DNA from: Deltaproteobacteria bacterium
Lineage (GTDB): Bacteria > Desulfobacterota > Syntrophorhabdia > Syntrophorhabdales > Syntrophorhabdaceae
Direction of reading: 5' to 3'
Length of the DNA stretch: 64,000 bases
Assembly (NCBI GenBank): GCA_022711595.1
Contig: JAKLET010000013.1
Location: forward strand, 1-64,000
Shown here: piece by piece, positions 1-7,415 of the stretch
Position numbering within the stretch: position 1 is the stretch's first letter
How the letters are laid out: each line of letters starts with the position of its first letter
Translations under genes and position numbers: made by a program
Notes under the pieces: model-generated
What the model saw: only the letters and a program-made list of their open reading frames with translations
Told to the model about the DNA's origin: nothing
Databases searched by the model: none

Positions 1-2
1 AC

Positions 3-170
3 TGGAACGGTGAGGCTTCAGGCCTCATGTCCTCCTTTGCCGGGATATGCGGGGGAGAGTTCCTCGACCACGACGATGACCCCTGGATACACCCCTGCCG
101 GGAGAGGCTCCGCAGGAAGTCCCTGAAGGTGGAGCAGATGCTCTCGGGCATGCTCGGAAAGGAGGGCTGA
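3..170 (+). CDS. C-terminal end of an unidentified protein, cut by the window edge
   Basis: The third forward frame is open from the window edge to a TGA at 168-170 and gives about 55 residues. The tail contains a Cys-Gly-Gly stretch, an acidic HDDDP run, a Trp-Ile-His-Pro-Cys motif and a basic helical end. I do not recognise the family. Codon use matches the neighbouring genes, so it is probably a real gene end. The start lies outside the window and no function can be given. Confidence 0.45.
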   Translation, partial: WNGEASGLMSSFAGICGGEFLDHDDDPWIHPCRERLRRKSLKVEQMLSGMLGKEG

Positions 171-249
171 GGGGGGATTGCTGGCAGGTGGTTATATTTT
201 TCACTGCAGTATAGTAAGCTTGAACGTCGAAATTCCGAGGAGAAAAAAG

Positions 250-324
250 CGTCCCCAGGGGGATTCGAACCCCCGTTGCCGGCTTGAAAGGCCGGTGTCC
301 TGGACCAGGCTAGACGATGGGGAC
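250..324 (-). tRNA. tRNA-Glu (anticodon TTC)
   Basis: On the minus strand the sequence folds as a cloverleaf. The acceptor arm GTCCCCA pairs with TGGGGAC, the T arm carries GGTTCGAATCC, and the anticodon stem CCGGC/GCCGG closes the loop CTTTCAA, so the anticodon is TTC (glutamate). The CCA end is not encoded. It lies directly downstream of tRNA-Lys and is probably co-transcribed with it. Confidence 0.96.
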
Positions 325-329
325 ACATA

Positions 330-403
330 TGGGCCGTGAAGGACTTGAACCTTCGACTCTCTGCTTAAAAGGCAGATACTCTACCAGACTGAGTTAACGG
401 CCC
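330..403 (-). tRNA. tRNA-Lys (anticodon TTT)
   Basis: The minus strand gives acceptor GGGCCGT paired with ACGGCCC, a D arm with CTCAGTCTGGTAGAG, an anticodon stem TCTGC/GCAGA around the loop CTTTTAA, and a T arm with GGTTCAAGTCC. The anticodon is TTT, so it reads lysine codons. Five bases separate it from tRNA-Glu. CCA is not encoded. Confidence 0.96.
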
Positions 404-415
404 GAAACGTCCATT

Positions 416-444
416 AAGATATGAAAATTTTCCTCCAAAGTCAA
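416..444 (-). promoter_or_regulatory. Sigma-70 type promoter for the tRNA-Lys/tRNA-Glu pair
   Basis: On the minus strand TTGACT (444-439) and TATCTT (421-416) are separated by 17 bases. The predicted start falls about 6 bases before the tRNA-Lys 5' end. It is divergent from the nadC promoter 40 bases away. Confidence 0.6.
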
Positions 445-484
445 GGAGAATGAGATCATTCAACAGTCTTTCCGCAGTCTTCCA

Positions 485-513
485 TTGACTCACCCTCAGC
501 GTCACTTTATAAT
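485..513 (+). promoter_or_regulatory. Near-consensus promoter of the nad operon
   Basis: TTGACT (485-490), a 17-base spacer and a perfect TATAAT (508-513). The expected transcription start is near base 520, only about 2 bases before the nadC ATG at 522. No Shine-Dalgarno sequence fits in that space, so the operon mRNA is probably leaderless or nearly so. Confidence 0.75.
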
Positions 514-521
514 ATCCTCAC

Positions 522-1340
522 ATGACAGGTAAGATCGAGGAATTTCTCATTGAGGACATCGGGATAGAGGACGTGACAACCAACTCCATAGTCCCCGCCG
601 ATCACCGCTCCGGCGCGAAGATCGTCGCAAAGGCACGGGGCGTCCTTGCCGGGCAGGCATTAGCCAGAGAGGTCTTCACCATACTCGACAAGGACATCGC
701 CTACACCGAACATAAAAAGGACGGAGAACCCCTTAAGCCGGGTGATATCATCGCCGTTATCGAGGGCCACACGCGAGCCATTCTGACAGGCGAGCGCCTC
801 GCGCTCAACCTGCTCCAGAGGCTCTCGGGCATAGCAACGCTGACACGCGGCTATGTCGACGCGGCGTCGGGAACGAAGGTGCGGATACTCGATACCCGCA
901 AAACCACACCAGGAATGAGAAAGATGGAAAAATACGCCGTCACCATGGGCGGCGGCTTCAACCACCGGGGCAACCTGACCGAGATGGCCCTCATCAAGGA
1001 AAACCATATCGCCGCCGCGGGCTCCATCAGGAAGGCTGTGGCAATGGTGCGCAAGGCATCAAACGTCCTCATCGAGGTCGAGGTCCGTACCATGGAGGAA
1101 TTGGAAGAGGCCCTTGAGTCAAAGGCGGACCGCATTATGCTTGACAACTGGGACACCCGGGCAATGGGCGCCGCCGTTTCATTCATCGGCGGACGGGCCG
1201 AGATAGAGGCCTCGGGTAACATGACTATAGAAAGGGTAAAGGAAACAGCCGGAACAGGGGTCGATCTCATATCCGTGGGGGCCCTTACGCATTCGGCAAA
1301 GGCCCTCGATATGAGCTTACTTCACGAAGGAGTCAAGTGA
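522..1340 (+). CDS. nadC: Nicotinate-nucleotide pyrophosphorylase (quinolinate phosphoribosyltransferase)
   Basis: NadC joins quinolinate to PRPP to give nicotinate mononucleotide, the last step of the de novo NAD branch. The 272 residues carry the family hallmarks: an N-terminal IEDIGIEDVTT segment, the RLALNLLQRLSGIAT helix, the signature LDTRKTTPGMR near residue 125, KENHI near residue 160, EVEVRT, and LDNW in the barrel. The N terminus is slightly short for the family. The ATG at 522 is nevertheless the only usable start, because an in-frame TAA at 510-512 overlaps the promoter -10 box. Its stop overlaps the nadA start, which points to coupled translation of the three nad genes. Confidence 0.97.
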   Translation: MTGKIEEFLIEDIGIEDVTTNSIVPADHRSGAKIVAKARGVLAGQALAREVFTILDKDIAYTEHKKDGEPLKPGDIIAVIEGHTRAILTGERLALNLLQRLSGIATLTRGYVDAASGTKVRILDTRKTTPGMRKMEKYAVTMGGGFNHRGNLTEMALIKENHIAAAGSIRKAVAMVRKASNVLIEVEVRTMEELEEALESKADRIMLDNWDTRAMGAAVSFIGGRAEIEASGNMTIERVKETAGTGVDLISVGALTHSAKALDMSLLHEGVK

Positions 1341-2398
1341 CAGCCATGGAAACAAACCCCTCAAGGGAAGAGATCATAAACCGCATAGCTGCAGCGAAAC
1401 AAAAGCTCGGCGGGGACCTCGTCATCCTCGCGCATTACTACCAGAACACAGACATTGTGAGTTCGGCGGATTTCGTCGGTGATTCGCTCCAGCTTGCACG
1501 CAGCGCATCGCAGCAGCATAACGCGAAATACATCGTTTTCTGCGCCGTTTCATTCATGGCCCAGATGGCCCGCATCCTCTGCCGGCCCGAACAGAAGGTC
1601 TTTCACCCGAACCTCGAGGCGAAATGCCCGCTGGCGGAGATGGCAGTGATCGGGGATGTCGAGCGGGCATGGTCGCTGCTCCAGAAGACCGGTAAAAAGA
1701 TCGTCCCCGTTGTATATGTAAATTCCCGGGCCGATCTGAAGGCATTCTGCGGCCGAAACGGCGGATTTGTCTGCACCTCTGCCAACGCTCAAAAAGCCAT
1801 GAAATATGTCCTGTCCCTGAACGCCGTGCCCTTTTTCTTTCCCGACGAGAACCTGGGCCGCAACACGGCCCACGCCATGGGCATTTCGGACGATGAGGTG
1901 TTGCTCTGGGAACCTTATGAGAATACTCCCACCGGCCAGGCGGCGGACATCGCCCGTAAAAAAGTTGTACTGTGGCGGGGTTTCTGCTACGTCCACGTTG
2001 CCTTCAAGCCCTCCGACGTGGAAGATGTCAAAAGAACCCATGGCGGCATCAATGTCATTGTCCACCCCGAGTGCGTCCCCGAGGTCGTCAGGCTCGCAGA
2101 CCATGTGGGATCTACAAGCTTTATCAAGAACACCGTGGAAAACGCTCCTGCCGGTTCCAAATGGGCCATAGGCACGGAGATCAATTTCGTGGAGCGCATT
2201 ATCACAGACAATCCCGGCAAGCTCATCGTTCCTCTCAAAGAGTGGCGCTGCAGGGAGATGGCAAAGGTCACACCGCTTAAGTTCTTAAACGTTTTGGAAA
2301 ACCTTGTTGAAGGCAGGGAACAGCCGGAAGTGGCCGTTGATGAAGAGAGCGCGAAATATGCCGGAATAGCGCTGGAAAGGATGCTTACGATAAGTTGA
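1337..2398 (+). CDS. nadA: Quinolinate synthase A
   Basis: NadA condenses iminoaspartate (from NadB) with dihydroxyacetone phosphate to make quinolinate, using an oxygen-sensitive [4Fe-4S] cluster. Visible family motifs are AHYYQNTDIV, FVGDSLQLAR, CAVSFMAQMA, EAKCPLAEM, VCTSANA, IVHPECVPEV, GTEINFVERI and a C-terminal WRCREMAKVTP. The cluster cysteines lie in the KCPLAEM, VCTSANA and WRCREM or HPEC segments. The GTG at 1337 overlaps the nadC stop (GTGA) and has AAGGAG 4 bases upstream; the ATG at 1346 is the alternative. Length (353 aa) is normal. The middle position in nadC-nadA-nadB fits the pathway. Confidence 0.97.
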   Translation: MTAMETNPSREEIINRIAAAKQKLGGDLVILAHYYQNTDIVSSADFVGDSLQLARSASQQHNAKYIVFCAVSFMAQMARILCRPEQKVFHPNLEAKCPLAEMAVIGDVERAWSLLQKTGKKIVPVVYVNSRADLKAFCGRNGGFVCTSANAQKAMKYVLSLNAVPFFFPDENLGRNTAHAMGISDDEVLLWEPYENTPTGQAADIARKKVVLWRGFCYVHVAFKPSDVEDVKRTHGGINVIVHPECVPEVVRLADHVGSTSFIKNTVENAPAGSKWAIGTEINFVERIITDNPGKLIVPLKEWRCREMAKVTPLKFLNVLENLVEGREQPEVAVDEESAKYAGIALERMLTIS

Positions 2399-2400
2399 AT

Positions 2401-3972
2401 ATGAAGAACGACGAAAAACATTATTGTGATATACTGGTCATCGGCTCCGGCATAGCCGGGTTATCCTGCGCCATTTCCGCGGCCGACCTGGGGCTTGACG
2501 TCATCATCGTGACAAAAGACAGCTCCATCGAGGAATCGAACACCTTCTACGCCCAGGGGGGCATCGTGGCCCGGGGCCGGGACGATTCACCGGAGCTGCT
2601 CATCGACGATATCATGCAGGCAGGCGACGGTATATCGAACCCCGATGCCGCGAAGATCGTCGCTTTCGAAGGACCGGGAATGGTGGAGGATTTCCTCATA
2701 AAGAAGGTGGGTGTTTCATTTTCACGAAACGTTGACAACGAGTTCGAGTTTGCCCGGGAAGGAAGTCATTCCCGCCGGAGGATACTCCATTCTATGGACA
2801 TGACGGGCAAGGCCATCGAAGAGGCCCTCGTCGCGAAACTGCCGGAATATAAAAACATCCGGGCTTATTCCGGGTATACGGCGGTCGATCTTTTGACCAT
2901 CCCGCACCACTCCAAAAGCCCGCTGGCCCTCTACAAGGAGCCCCAGTGCATCGGTGCGTATGTGCTCAACAACAGGACCGAACGGGTGGAGAGGATATTT
3001 TCCTCCTACACGATCCTCGCAACCGGCGGCCTCGGCAGGATCTACCTCCACACGACCAATCCCACGGTGGCAACGGGGGACGGTTTTGCCATGGCTGACC
3101 GGGCGGGGGCAAGACTCATCAATATGGAATACATACAGTTCCATCCCACGACGCTGTTCCACAAGGATGCCGACGGCTTCCTCATCTCCGAGGCGCTTCG
3201 CGGTGAAGGTGCCAAGCTCAAGACAAAGGACGGTATTCCGTTCATGGACAAGTACTCTCCGCTCGGGGACCTGGCCCCGAGGGACGAGGTTTCCCGGGCC
3301 ATGTACGAGGAAATGATCAAGCGAGGCGACAACTACGTCTACCTCGATATCGCCTCCTACACGGAGATCAACGTCAAAAAACGTTTCCCCATGATCTACC
3401 AGAGGTGTCTTGCGCACGATATCGATATCCAGAAGGTTCCCATCCCTGTCGTTCCCGCTGCGCATTACAGCTGCGGCGGGGTCCAGGTCGACCTGTGGGG
3501 AAAAACATCGCTTAAATGCCTTTACGCCGCAGGGGAAGTTGCTGCAACCGGCCTTCACGGCGCCAACAGGCTCGCCTCGACATCACTCCTCGAAGGCCTC
3601 GTCTGGGGGATACGTTCTGCCAAGGACATTGCCGGGACATTCGACGGCAACAAACCCTACAAAGAATCTGAAATACCTCCCTGGCAATTCCCGGAGCGCA
3701 TCGAAGAGGTTGACCCGGCCCTTATCCAGCAGGACTGGGTGAGCATCAAGTCGACAATGTGGAACTATGTGGGAATCATCCGCACCGTCAGGAGGCTCCA
3801 GCGCGCCCGCGCCGATATCGGTTACCTCAAGAACAGGGTCGATGATTTTTATCGCAGGGCCCATCTTTCCCCCATGGTGATCAGCCTGCGCAACGGGGTA
3901 CGCACAGCCCGCATCGTCGCCGAGGCATCGCTCAAGAACAGGGTGAGCCGCGGCGCTCATTTCATACGTTAG
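2401..3972 (+). CDS. nadB: L-aspartate oxidase
   Basis: NadB oxidises L-aspartate to iminoaspartate with FAD. The N-terminal dinucleotide fold is clear (ILVIGSGIAGLSCA), followed by SNTFYAQGGIVA, the FAD/substrate segment QFHPTTLF, RGEGAKL, the substrate-binding RDEVSRAMYEE and HYSCGGVQVD, then GLHGANRLASTSLLEGLVWG and the C-terminal helical domain with TMWNYVGIIRT. An in-frame TTG at 2395 overlapping the nadA stop is an alternative start; the ATG at 2401 gives the usual N terminus. In an anaerobe fumarate would be the electron acceptor (inference). It ends the nad operon and faces the convergent chemoreceptor gene. Confidence 0.96.
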   Translation: MKNDEKHYCDILVIGSGIAGLSCAISAADLGLDVIIVTKDSSIEESNTFYAQGGIVARGRDDSPELLIDDIMQAGDGISNPDAAKIVAFEGPGMVEDFLIKKVGVSFSRNVDNEFEFAREGSHSRRRILHSMDMTGKAIEEALVAKLPEYKNIRAYSGYTAVDLLTIPHHSKSPLALYKEPQCIGAYVLNNRTERVERIFSSYTILATGGLGRIYLHTTNPTVATGDGFAMADRAGARLINMEYIQFHPTTLFHKDADGFLISEALRGEGAKLKTKDGIPFMDKYSPLGDLAPRDEVSRAMYEEMIKRGDNYVYLDIASYTEINVKKRFPMIYQRCLAHDIDIQKVPIPVVPAAHYSCGGVQVDLWGKTSLKCLYAAGEVAATGLHGANRLASTSLLEGLVWGIRSAKDIAGTFDGNKPYKESEIPPWQFPERIEEVDPALIQQDWVSIKSTMWNYVGIIRTVRRLQRARADIGYLKNRVDDFYRRAHLSPMVISLRNGVRTARIVAEASLKNRVSRGAHFIR

Positions 3973-3975
3973 AAA

Positions 3976-4145
3976 AATGGCTTGAATGCCTGAGCCGCTT
4001 GAACAGCTTGAATGTTAAAAGCAAAAGCAAAAAACCTCCTCCTCGGATAAAGGCGGCTTGAATGGGAAAAGCCACGGTTTCTTCGGTTTGTACGGTTTTT
4101 ATGGTTTGAACAACCAAAGAAACCAGAGAAACTATATAAACCGTC
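3976..4145. repeat. Intergenic word repeats between convergent nadB and chemoreceptor
   Basis: The gap first holds three copies of a GCTTGAA word (at 3980-4015 and again near 4048) and then a run of CGGTTT-type words from about 4075, with their complements (AAACC) from about 4117 to 4143. The second part can fold as a long imperfect hairpin. It lies between two convergent genes, so a bidirectional terminator role is possible. Similar words recur in at least eight other gaps of this window. Confidence 0.6.
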
Positions 4146-4152
4146 TTTTGCC

Positions 4153-5769
4153 TTACTTGTTCTTGTATATCCCGCAGCCCACCACGTAATCGCCGGCGCG
4201 CTGGAAATAACTCGATTTCTCGTAGACCTTTTTTGTTTCAGGGTGAGCCCATTTATAGTCCGACCATCCGCTGCCTGTCTTCAGTGCGCCGTCGACCATG
4301 TCCTTGATGAAGAATTTGCCCCCGGCGTCCCGGAGATTGAACATGCCCTGCCTCACCAGCTGCGGGTTGCCGCCATGCGCGGCGGTAAGTCCCTGCAGAT
4401 CCACGACAAATATGTAAAGATCGCTGTCTTTGAATTGCCCCGTCCGGTTGTTCGTGAACTCGTCAAAGGCCTTCTTCTCGCCCTGTTCCTTGATGTATCT
4501 TACGGCCTTGTCCACCATGCGCACAGCCTTTTCGGTATCGCCTGAAGCAACTGTCAGGTCCTTCTTGTCATGGAGCGTGAACTGCTCAACCACTTTCTGA
4601 AGTTCCTGGGAAAGGGAGACAACCTGTGACGCGGCATCGGCATTTTCCTGAAGGCGCCTGGATGTGTTCTTCATGACCTCCGATATCTGCTGGATGTTCT
4701 GCGAGATCTCGTTCGTCGTCGCCGTCTGTTCCTCGGAGGCAACGGCGATCTGATTGATCTCGGAGGTGACAATGCCTATCTGCTTGAGTATCTCGTTGAG
4801 GGCCTGTCCTGATTTGGCCGCTTCCTCCGCCCCCAGTTCCACCTCACGAACACCCTCCTCCATGGACGAGACCGCGTTTCTCGTCTCCGTCTGCATGGCC
4901 ACAATGGTTTCGCCTATCTCCTTGGTCGCCTGAGTCGTTCTTTCCGCGAGCTTTCGCACCTCATCTGCCACAACGGCAAAGCCGCGTCCGTGTTCCCCTG
5001 CCCTTGCCGCCTCTATCGCCGCGTTGAGGGCCAGCAGGTTCGTCTGATCGGCGATGTCGTTGATCAGTTCCACGACCTTGCCGATCTGGTCGGACCTGAC
5101 CCCAAGATTCCTGATTATCTCCGCCGTGTCCTTAACCCGCCCATTTATATTGGACATGACGTTCACCGTACCGTCGGTGATCGATTTTCCATTCTTGGCA
5201 AGACTGTCCGCCTTCTCTGAGCTTTTTGCCGCCATGACGCAATTCTGTGCGATCTCGGACGAGGTGGTGGACATCTCTTCGCTTGCCGTGGCGACCGATG
5301 TCACCTGGCCCACGACCTGCTGGATGCCTGTCGACATCTGCTCTGCCGTGGTGTCAAGGATATTCGCGGCATAGAGCACGCTGACGCTGCTTTCATCCAC
5401 CCGGGTGACAGAATCATGCAGTTTTTCCACAAAGGCATTAAGGTGTGTATAAAGGGTCCCCATTTCATCGGCCGAGTCTATCTCGATCCTTCGCGTCAGA
5501 TCTCCGCGAGACACTCCCTCAACAACCTCAATGGCCTTTTGCATCGGTTTCCGTATCTCCGAGGACACGACGTGCCAGGTAAGAACGGAAAACCCTATGG
5601 AGATCACCACGATCGCTCCCGCCAGGGCGGAGGCGGTATGAGGGTCCATGGAAACCCCCAGCGAAGGCAGATACACGATCACACCGACAATAAGCATGAG
5701 AACACCGGAAACCAGTACGGGAACAAACAACTTTGCCGACAGGCTCATTTTTTTAAGGAAAACTCTCAT
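4153..5769 (-). CDS. Methyl-accepting chemotaxis protein with a C-terminal Cache-type sensor
   Basis: The protein is about 538 residues. Two membrane segments (about 13-34 and 47-66) are joined by a loop of only about a dozen residues, so there is no periplasmic sensor. A HAMP region (about 70-120) follows, then the long signalling coiled coil with the hairpin tip [20 protein letters not shown] and [15 protein letters not shown]. After the signalling domain (about 425-538) comes a Cache-like module with [41 protein letters not shown] and YVVGCGIY. Normally such a module is extracytoplasmic. ATG at 5769 is chosen because AAAGGGGG lies 5-6 bases upstream; a longer frame to 5871 lacks such a site. 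It probably talks to CheA/CheW outside the window. The ligand is unknown. Confidence 0.9.
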   Translation of the reverse strand: MRVFLKKMSLSAKLFVPVLVSGVLMLIVGVIVYLPSLGVSMDPHTASALAGAIVVISIGFSVLTWHVVSSEIRKPMQKAIEVVEGVSRGDLTRRIEIDSADEMGTLYTHLNAFVEKLHDSVTRVDESSVSVLYAANILDTTAEQMSTGIQQVVGQVTSVATASEEMSTTSSEIAQNCVMAAKSSEKADSLAKNGKSITDGTVNVMSNINGRVKDTAEIIRNLGVRSDQIGKVVELINDIADQTNLLALNAAIEAARAGEHGRGFAVVADEVRKLAERTTQATKEIGETIVAMQTETRNAVSSMEEGVREVELGAEEAAKSGQALNEILKQIGIVTSEINQIAVASEEQTATTNEISQNIQQISEVMKNTSRRLQENADAASQVVSLSQELQKVVEQFTLHDKKDLTVASGDTEKAVRMVDKAVRYIKEQGEKKAFDEFTNNRTGQFKDSDLYIFVVDLQGLTAAHGGNPQLVRQGMFNLRDAGGKFFIKDMVDGALKTGSGWSDYKWAHPETKKVYEKSSYFQRAGDYVVGCGIYKNK

Positions 5770-5991
5770 ACATAACCCCCTTTGATGATCACGGGTTTCC
5801 GGACGACCCCATTTCGCCGTTTCAAGCCCCACCCCCCGCAACATTAAAAAAATGTTTTTACGCGGCGGCAAAACGCTTTCACATAATGGCGGGCTTTCCC
5901 CGTTTATATTTATTTATCGGCACGCCGCCGTAATGATTAATGCGTCTTTACCGGTTTGGAGTCGTCTGCTGCCCGTGTTCCCGGTACGGGT

Positions 5992-6591
5992 CTACCGTGG
6001 AGGCTTTTTTGTTATATCGCCTATCATTGCAAGAAACATCGCAAGGTTCGTTTCCTCGTGAGCCTTCGCATCGGTGAAATAAGTGACCCTGAGCTTAACG
6101 AAGAGGCCGCCGTAGCCGGTCAGGTAGAGGTGGGATATAAGCTTGATGTTGTTCTGTTCGTAGGTGAGAACACTGTGCAGGAATTTAAGGCTGCCCACGG
6201 GCACGGTCTCTTTCTTGATCATGGTCGAAATGTTCTTATAGGTACCGTTCTTTTCCATGGAGTAGATGTCTGCAATTGCCTGTTCGAACTCATCTGCGAC
6301 AACAGGGGACGAGATGCCGTTCGGGACGGGGCCCTTCTGCATATCGTAGAGAAAGACATCGGCCCTGATCGTTTCCGTGCGGTATGATATACCCGTGCCA
6401 AGACCCGCGTAGAGAGGTTCGTAATCTGTCACCTTGACAAGCTTCATGCTGCCCACGGGGTCGGGAAAAACAAGGCCCGTTTTCTGGTGGCGGTAAGTTT
6501 CAGCCGAAGCAATGGGCGCCTCGACGGCCATAACGGCGATCGCAAGGACAACCATAAGAAGCGCTGTTAAAGCTTTTTTCCCTGTCTTCAC
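5992..6591 (-). CDS. Exported protein of unknown function
   Basis: About 199 residues with a clear signal peptide: KTGKK, a hydrophobic stretch and an IASAE cleavage site. The mature part has no cysteine pattern or catalytic motif that I recognise; it looks mainly beta-stranded. GTG at 6591 is preferred because GAGGTG lies just upstream; an ATG further up (6630) would put a basic extension before the signal peptide. It is 35 bases downstream of the PH-like membrane protein gene and probably shares its transcript. Confidence 0.65.
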   Translation of the reverse strand: MKTGKKALTALLMVVLAIAVMAVEAPIASAETYRHQKTGLVFPDPVGSMKLVKVTDYEPLYAGLGTGISYRTETIRADVFLYDMQKGPVPNGISSPVVADEFEQAIADIYSMEKNGTYKNISTMIKKETVPVGSLKFLHSVLTYEQNNIKLISHLYLTGYGGLFVKLRVTYFTDAKAHEETNLAMFLAMIGDITKKPPR

Positions 6592-6626
6592 TTTGTCACC
6601 TCGCAAGATGATCCGTCGCCGCCCGG

Positions 6627-7106
6627 TCATGTTGCCGCACCGGCTGCATCGGGATCGTTCTGTTGCCTGAAACTTACAAGCTGTTGCCTGAGTCTCGTGA
6701 TAAAATCGTTCGGCTTCGCCACCAGCCTGAAAACAATGGCCTTGCCGTTGGACTGCACAATGATGACCTTCCCGAAGTTGAGCATCATCCCGAGGGCCGG
6801 CTGGTGAAAATCAACGCCCGTTATCTTCGAATAGGGAAATTCATAGAAGCGCTTGAAAGGGAAGCCGATCCGTATGGTCAGCTTCGTCGCCGTAAGCGCA
6901 AATTCTGACGCGCGCAGGTTGTAGATTGAAAAGACCCCCCAGAGAACGGCGAGGCCGATCATCACCAGCGCGGCAACGGGCCTCGCCCGGACCGACACCC
7001 CTCCCACGATGAGGAGCATGGCGGGGCCAAGAAGCGCCGCCCGGTGGACGCTTGTCCTGTAAAGAACCGGCTCTGTCTGCTGAGAAAGGCTTTCACTCTG
7101 GGTCAT
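6627..7106 (-). CDS. Membrane protein with bacterial PH-like domain
   Basis: The 159-residue protein has two adjacent hydrophobic segments (about 23-41 and 44-62) followed by a beta-rich domain with TATKLTIRIG, FPYSKITGVDFHQ, VIIVQSNGKAIVFRLV and a closing helix NDFITRLRQQL. This order matches the bacterial PH (YdbS/YdbT-like) membrane family, whose biochemical role is poorly known. AAGGGAAG precedes the ATG. It is followed by an exported protein gene. Confidence 0.7.
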   Translation of the reverse strand: MTQSESLSQQTEPVLYRTSVHRAALLGPAMLLIVGGVSVRARPVAALVMIGLAVLWGVFSIYNLRASEFALTATKLTIRIGFPFKRFYEFPYSKITGVDFHQPALGMMLNFGKVIIVQSNGKAIVFRLVAKPNDFITRLRQQLVSFRQQNDPDAAGAAT

Positions 7107-7183
7107 TTTACTTCCCTTAAATATTTCTTAACAAGTTACACCATAACACAATCCTGAGGTTTTTTCTATCAGTCTTATGGCGC

Positions 7184-7415
7184 TGACCTGCCCCCCACAA
7201 ACCGGTTCAGTGTCTACGCGAGGATACGGGAAATGGGAAGGAACACCTGCCAGCCGGAACAGATCATGGCAAAGCTGGAGGAAGCCGAAGCGCTTTTGAG
7301 CAAGGGCCAGACCATCCCTGCCGTAGTCCGCCGCCCGGGGATATCGGATGACTCCGCGGGCTATAAAACGGCAACGCTGCCTGACCGCGGTCAGCGTTTT
7401 ACTCCCGGTTCTTGA
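7184..7415 (+). mobile_element. Truncated IS3-family insertion sequence (left end and orfA fragment)
   Basis: A TGACCTGCCCCC end resembling IS3-family termini starts at 7184. A short reading frame follows from 7233 (MGRNTCQPEQIMAKLEEAEA, then LLSKGQTIPAV and GISD). This matches the N-terminal helix-turn-helix of IS3-type OrfA proteins, which normally continue with a YYRW-like segment. Here homology stops at GISDD, as after a deletion. There is no OrfB and no right end before nhaA begins on the other strand. It is a dead remnant. Confidence 0.65.

Noticed and set aside
7379-7396. Palindrome at the nhaA stop as a terminator
   Set aside because: The 14-base palindrome lacks a following T run and overlaps the stop codon, so I do not call it a terminator.
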